From assembly GCA_028826165.1 (NCBI GenBank), contig JAPDFW010000070.1, positions 518,501 through 582,500 of the forward strand: a DNA stretch of 64,000 nt, written 5' to 3'. The notes beneath the pieces are model-generated. The model saw nothing but the letters and a program-made list of their open reading frames with translations, was not told the origin of the DNA and searched no databases. This document shows positions 58,859 through 64,000 of this stretch, piece by piece. The translations under genes were made by a program, and so were the position numbers. Positions within the stretch are counted from its first letter, which is position 1. Each line of letters begins with the position of its first letter. The DNA is from Anaeramoeba ignava (lineage: Eukaryota; Metamonada; Anaeramoebidae).

Positions 58859-61043
58859 TTAAAGCTCATCATGAGCGAAATCGTTGCCACCAGCATTATA
58901 ATTAGGATATTCAGCATTTGGAGGAGTTCCACCAGCTTCTTGATAAGCTTTTGAAAGGATTGGCATTGCTAACTCTTCCAACATTTTTTGTTTTTCATCA
59001 TATTCTTCTTTGGAAGCATCTTGATTAGCAGCAAGCCAACTAAGAACATCATCAGCAGCAGCACTAATCTTATCTTTATCTTCAGCACTGATTTTCTGAG
59101 AAATCTGTTCTTCATCTGTAATTGTGTACTTAAGATTATAAGCATAAGTTTCAAGATGATTTTTAGCATCCACTTTTTCTCTCAACAATTTATCTTCATC
59201 TTCATATTGTTTGGCTTCTTCAACCATTCGATCAATTTCTTCTTGACTTAATCTTCCTTTTTCGTTTGTGATTGTAATACTTTCACTATTTCCTGTTGCT
59301 TTATCTTGTGCAGAAACACTCAAAATACCATTTGTATTGATTGAAAAAGTAACTTCAATTTGTGGAACTCCTCTTCTTGCTGGTGGAATTCCTGAAAGTT
59401 CGAATTTCCCAAGAAGATGATTATCTTTAGTCATTCCTCGTTCTCCTTCAAATACTTGAATCAAAACTCTGTCTTGATTATCTTGGTATGTTGAGAAGAT
59501 TTGTGATTTCTTTGCGGGAACAACAGTATTTCTGTCAATTAATTTTGTCATAACTCCTCCAACAGTTTCAATTCCAAGTGTTAAAGGTGTGACATCTAAC
59601 AAAACAACATCTTCAATATCATCACTCAAAACACCTCCTTGAACTATTATATTTTTGAATTTGAATTAAAATAATTTGAATTTGATTTTTAATTTTTGAA
59701 TTTCTTACTTGCTGCTCCATATGCAACTGCTTCATCAGGATTAATATCTTGATTTGGTTTTTTTCCATTGAAAAAATCTTTTAATAATTGTTGAATTTTT
59801 GGAATTCTTGTTGATCCTCCAACAAGAACAATATCATCAATTTCATGTTTTTGTAATTTTGAATCTTGTAAAACCTATTTATTATTATTTATTAATATTT
59901 ATTAATATTTATAATATTTATTAATATTTTATTTAAATATTTATTTACAAGTTGAACAGGATTTAATGTTTTTCTGAAAAGATCCATATTAAGTTCTTCA
60001 AATTTGGCTCTTGTTAATGTTTCTGAAAAATCAACTCCATCAATTAAATTTTCAATTTCAATTTTAGCTTGTGTTACTGAACTTAATGTTTTTTTTGCTG
60101 TTTCAATTTCTTTTAAAAGTCTTTGGATTGCTTTTTTATCTTTTGTAATTTCTTTTCCTGTTTTTGATTTGAATAATTTAACAAAATAATCCATAACTCT
60201 TTGATTAAAATCTTCTCCACCAAGATGAGTATCTCCACTTGTAGCAAGAACTTCAAAAACTCCATCATCAATAGAAAGGATTGAAACATCAAAAGTTCCA
60301 CCTCCAAGATCAAAAACTAAAACTTTTCTTTCTCCTCCTTTTTTATCCAAACCATATGCCATTGCTGCAGCTGTTGGTTCGTTAATAATTCTCAAAACAT
60401 TCAATCCAGCAATAGTTCCTGCATCTTTTGTTGCTTGTCTTTGTGCATCATTGAAATAAGCTGGAACTGTAACAACTGCATTTGTGATTTTTTTGCCAAG
60501 ATAAGTTTCTGCAACTTCTTTCATTTTTGTAAGAACCATTGAACTAATTTCTTCTGCTGTAAATAATTTGTTTCCTTGATTTGTTTCAATTTCAATCATT
60601 GGTTTGTCACCTTTTGGAACAATTGGAAAAGTCATAATTTTTCTATCATTTTCAACTTCACGATCTGTATATCTAAAAATAAAAATAAAAATAAAAATAA
60701 AATAAAATAAAATAAACAATATAAAAATATTTAATATTTACTTTCTTCCAATTAATCTTTTAACATTATAAACTGTATTTGTTGGATTAAGTGCAACTTG
60801 ATTTTTTGCTGCATCACCAATAAGTCTTCCTTCTTCAGTAAATGCAACATAAGATGGTGTAATTCTGTTTCCTAATTCATTTGGAATAATTTCTACTTTT
60901 CCGTTTTTATAAACTCCAACACATGAATAAGTTGTTCCAAGATCTATTCCAATAACTGTTCCAACACTTTCATCATTTCTAATTTCTAATATTGATAAAA
61001 GTGTTATTATTGAAATGGAAAATAAAATTGTTGTTTTTTTCAT
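58859..61043 (-). CDS. BiP/HSPA5-type ER HSP70 chaperone, complete, HDEL, 4 exons
   Basis: Exons are 61043..60742, 60672..59949, 59874..59709 and 59643..58859, giving 658 residues, the normal BiP length. It binds unfolded proteins in the ER lumen in an ATP-dependent cycle. All HSP70 signatures are present: [38 protein letters not shown], the linker [32 protein letters not shown], the lid helices ([15 protein letters not shown]), and a C-terminus ending AHDEL. Exon lengths in exons 1-3 (302, 724 and 166) equal those of the downstream paralog, and the introns lie at the same sites with related sequence, so the two genes arose by tandem duplication. 262 bp of spacer, with a GAAAAA repeat at 58768-58826, separate them. 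Confidence 0.96.
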
Positions 61044-63133
61044 TTTTGATTGTTTTTTTTTTTTATTATTTATTTAATTTTAATAAAAAAAAAATGAAAA
61101 AAAATTTTTTATTTTTTTTTCCTTTTTATTTATTTTATAAGATGACGTAATATTTTTGATTAAAAAAAATATCTTTAATTTTATCATTAATTCTTATACA
61201 AAAATTAAAATTAAAACATAAATTTTTTTATTAATTTATATTTAATTTAATCTATTTAAATAATAATAAATTAAATAGATCCCTAATTTTTTCTTTCATA
61301 AAACAAAACATTTAAAAATATTTCCAAAATTAAACATATAAATATAAAAAATGAAAATAGTTTTGATTTAATATTTAATTTATAAATTAATTTAAAAATA
61401 TAATTTAATATTTAATTTTATTATTAAAAATAATTTATTGTTTTAGATTTAAATATTTTATTATTTAAATATTTAACATAAAAATATAAAAAATGAGAAT
61501 AGATTTAATTTAATATTTAATTTATAAATTAATTTAAAAATATAATTTAATATTTAATTTTATTATTAAAATAATAATTTAATGTTTTAGATTTAAATAT
61601 TTTATTATTTAAATATTTAACATATAAATATAAAAAATGAGAATAGATTTAATTTAATATTTAATTTATAAATTAATTTAAAAATATAATTTAATATTTA
61701 ATTTCATTATTAAAATAATAATTTAATGTTTTAGATTTAAATATTTTATTATTTAAATATTTAACATATAAATATAAAAAATAAGAATAGATTTAATTTA
61801 ATATTTAATTTATAAATTAATTTAAAAATATAATTTAATATTTAATTTTATTATTAAAATAATAATTTATTGTTTTAGATTTAAATATTTTATTATTTAA
61901 ATATTTAACATATAAATATAAAAAATGAAAATAGATTTAATTTAATATTTAATTTAAAAATATAATTTAAATTTAATTTTTTAAAATAAAATTTAATTTA
62001 TTTAAATATTTTTTTAAATATTTAAACATATAAATATAAAAATGAAAATAATAATTTAATATTTAATTTATAAATTAATTTAAAAATATAATTTAATATT
62101 TAATTTTATTATTAAAATAATAATTTAATGTTTTAGATTTAAATATTTTATTATTTAAATATTTAACATATAAATATAAAAAATGAGAATAGATTTAATT
62201 TAATATTTAATTTATAAATTAATTTAAAAATATAATTTAATATTTAATTTCATTATTAAAATAATAATTTATTGTTTTAGATTTAAATATTTTATTATTT
62301 AAATATTTAACATAAAATATAAAAAATAAGAATAGATTTAATTTAATATTTAATTTATAAATTAATTTAAAAATATAATTTAATATTTAATTTTATGTTT
62401 AAAATAATAATTTATTGTTTTAGATTTAAATATTTTATTATTTAAATATTTAACATATAAATATAAAAAATAAGAATAGATTTAATTTAATATTTAATTT
62501 ATAAATTAATTTAAAAATATAATTTAATATTTAATTTCATTATTAAAATAATAATTTATTGTTTTAGATTTAAATATTTTATTATTTAAATATTTAACAT
62601 ATAAATATAAAAAATAAGAATAGATTTAATTTAATATTTAATTTATAAATTAATTTAAAAATATAATTTAATATTTAATTTTATTATTAAAATAATAATT
62701 TAATGTTTTAGATTTAAATATTTTATTATTTAAAAATATTTTGAAAATTGATTTTTTGAAATTAAAATTTTATCTTTTTTTTGAATTAAATTGAATTAAT
62801 ATTAATTTGGAAATTTGTTTTTAAAATTTAAATTTATTAATAATTTTTAAATTCCAAAAAAAAATTAAATTAAAAATTAAATTAAAATAATTTTCCTTTT
62901 TTTTAATAATAAAAAATTAATAAAAAATAATAATAATTTATTAATAAATTAATTTAAAATAATAAATTAAAAAGAAAATTAAATTAATTATTAATTTAAA
63001 TTTATTCTTATTTTTTATATTTTTATTTATTTTCAAAATCCACTTTTTTTATTTTATTTTTAAATTTTTTTTCATTTTTCCTTTTTAAAAACAAAAACAA
63101 AAACAAAAACAAAAACAAAAACACAAAAACAAA
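61044..63133. repeat. Intergenic region with tandem array, about 10 copies of a roughly 144-bp unit
   Basis: 61044-61340 is A/T-rich with no ORF and presumably includes the BiP promoter. The array runs at about 61340-62740; its landmark TGTTTTAGATTTAAATATTT recurs near 61439, 61582, 61727, 61872, 62129, 62272, 62416, 62557 and 62703, and one shortened copy sits at about 61990. 62741-63133 is A/T-rich and ends with AAAACA repeats (63088-63130), the likely 5' leader of the BTB gene. Confidence 0.9.
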
Positions 63134-64000
63134 ATGGATAATAATAATAATAACCAAATTGAAAATGCAAATCAAAATCAAAATGAAAATGAAATGAAAA
63201 ATTTAGAAAAAAAAGTAACAAAAAATTTAATTAAAGATTATTCAAACCTTTTAAATGGAAATTCATTTAAAGATTTTTCAATTTTTGTTGAGAATAAATC
63301 AAATCCTTTTGAAATTAAAGTTCATAAATCAATTTTATCTTCAAGATCTCCTTTTTTTAATGAATCATTAAGGCAAGAATCTCTTTCTATTTCTTTAAAT
63401 CAATTTAATAAAAAAGAAATGGAATCAATTTTGAGTTATATTTATTATGGAAATATTTCTTTTGAGAATCAAGAAAATCTTATTCAATTATTGGAAATTT
63501 CAATTTATTTTAAATTAAATTTATTGAAAGAAATTATTCAAAAAAAAATTTTAAATTCAATTAATTATTCAAATTTTTTCCAATTTTTATTCCAAAATCG
63601 AAATTTAAATTCAAATGAAATTGAAATAAAATGTTTTGAATTAATAAATCAAAATTTTTCCCAAATTCAGAATAATGAAAATTTATTCAATTTAACTAAA
63701 GAAGAAATTATCAAATTTATTCAATTTAAACAAGAAAAAAAAGAAATTTTTCAATTTGATTTTTTTCAATTTTTAAATAATTGGATTGAAAAAAGAAATG
63801 AAAGATTAAAAGGAAAGAAAGAAAAAGAAAAAGAAAAAGAAAAGGGAATTGAAAAGAAAAGATTATTTCATTCTTTTTTTTCATTATTTGATAAAGATTC
63901 AATTTCAAAACAAGATTTTGATAAATTAAAACAATTTGATTTTTTTCCCAAATCTTTTTTAGTTGATATTCAAAACAAAGTTATTCAAGATAATCAAAAA
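63134..64000 (+). CDS. BTB/POZ protein, N-terminal part (runs off right edge)
   Basis: The ATG at 63134 follows an AAAACA-rich leader. The frame is open for 289 codons to the window end. After an Asn-rich start (MDNNNNNQIENANQNQNEN) comes a BTB domain at about 45-145: FKDFSIFVENKSNPFEIKVH, KSILSSRSPFFNESL, MESILSYIYYGNISFEN. It is followed by a BACK-like helical region with LNNWIEKRNERLKGKKEKE. The fold and style match the BTB-TLDc protein at 15782-18060, so a C-terminal TLDc or similar domain may lie outside the window. A role as a Cul3 adaptor is possible but not shown. Confidence 0.85.
   Translation, partial: MDNNNNNQIENANQNQNENEMKNLEKKVTKNLIKDYSNLLNGNSFKDFSIFVENKSNPFEIKVHKSILSSRSPFFNESLRQESLSISLNQFNKKEMESILSYIYYGNISFENQENLIQLLEISIYFKLNLLKEIIQKKILNSINYSNFFQFLFQNRNLNSNEIEIKCFELINQNFSQIQNNENLFNLTKEEIIKFIQFKQEKKEIFQFDFFQFLNNWIEKRNERLKGKKEKEKEKEKGIEKKRLFHSFFSLFDKDSISKQDFDKLKQFDFFPKSFLVDIQNKVIQDNQK

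Overview
The window is nuclear DNA of a very AT-rich protist eukaryote. Genes carry GT-AG spliceosomal introns with matching codon phases, use TAA and TGA as stops, and encode typically eukaryotic proteins: a WNK kinase, PP2A B56, an RGS domain, a homeodomain, an actin-related protein, ubiquitin ligases and a ubiquitin protease, and two HDEL-tagged BiP chaperones. Many exons contain Asn/Gln-rich tracts encoded by AATCAA hexamers. BTB, TLDc and ankyrin proteins, together with two genes of mainly bacterial families (DUF1015 and a DUF5765-like protein), fit a free-living amoeboid protist. An anaerobic metamonad such as Anaeramoeba is my best guess, as an inference and not a proof.

Layout from left to right. 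1-654: start of SHQ1 (minus). 775-2790: nucleotide-sugar 4,6-dehydratase (minus). 2987-3706: DUF5765-like membrane protein (plus). 3944-6672: long coiled-coil protein (minus). 6788-10708: BRAP-type RING E3 (minus), whose exons are separated by two introns of more than 1 kb made of microsatellite. 10865-15721: UvrD-like helicase (plus). 15782-18060: BTB-TLDc protein (plus). 18204-19831: TOM1/THH1-type membrane protein (minus). 21421-25353: WNK kinase (minus). 25857-28459: secretory-pathway membrane protein (plus). 28527-29699: homeodomain protein (minus). 29782-30909: actin-related protein (plus). 31134-32214: DA2/SIP5-like RING E3 (minus). 34261-37645: USP-type deubiquitinase (minus), with a copy of part of its first exon at 38723-39013. 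39287-41100: DUF1015 protein (minus). 43380-47508: RGS-DUF547 fusion (plus). 47714-49820: secreted glycoprotein (minus). 51402-53196: PP2A B56 subunit (minus). 53328-56423: ankyrin-BTB protein (minus). 56501-58596 and 58859-61043: two tandem BiP genes (minus). 63134-64000: start of a BTB protein (plus).

Between and inside the genes lie many simple and tandem repeats. Three intergenic arrays have units of roughly 143-155 bp, one 1.9-kb array has a unit of about 16 bp, and most large introns are nearly pure hexamer or 12-mer microsatellite. At least eight genes carry single-base frame breaks, or an in-frame stop, mainly in homopolymers or hexamer tracts. This looks more like consensus error than pseudogenisation, because the protein families continue intact on both sides.

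Functionally the genes are ordinary eukaryotic housekeeping and signalling: snoRNP assembly, ubiquitin, kinase and phosphatase control, G-protein signalling, ER folding and DNA repair. There is no operon logic. The most unusual items are the BiP paralog with an altered interdomain linker and an Asn/Gln-rich tail in place of its lid, the RGS-DUF547 fusion, the ankyrin gene built of six equal 96-nt exons, and one hexamer used as intron filler, spacer and coding sequence.
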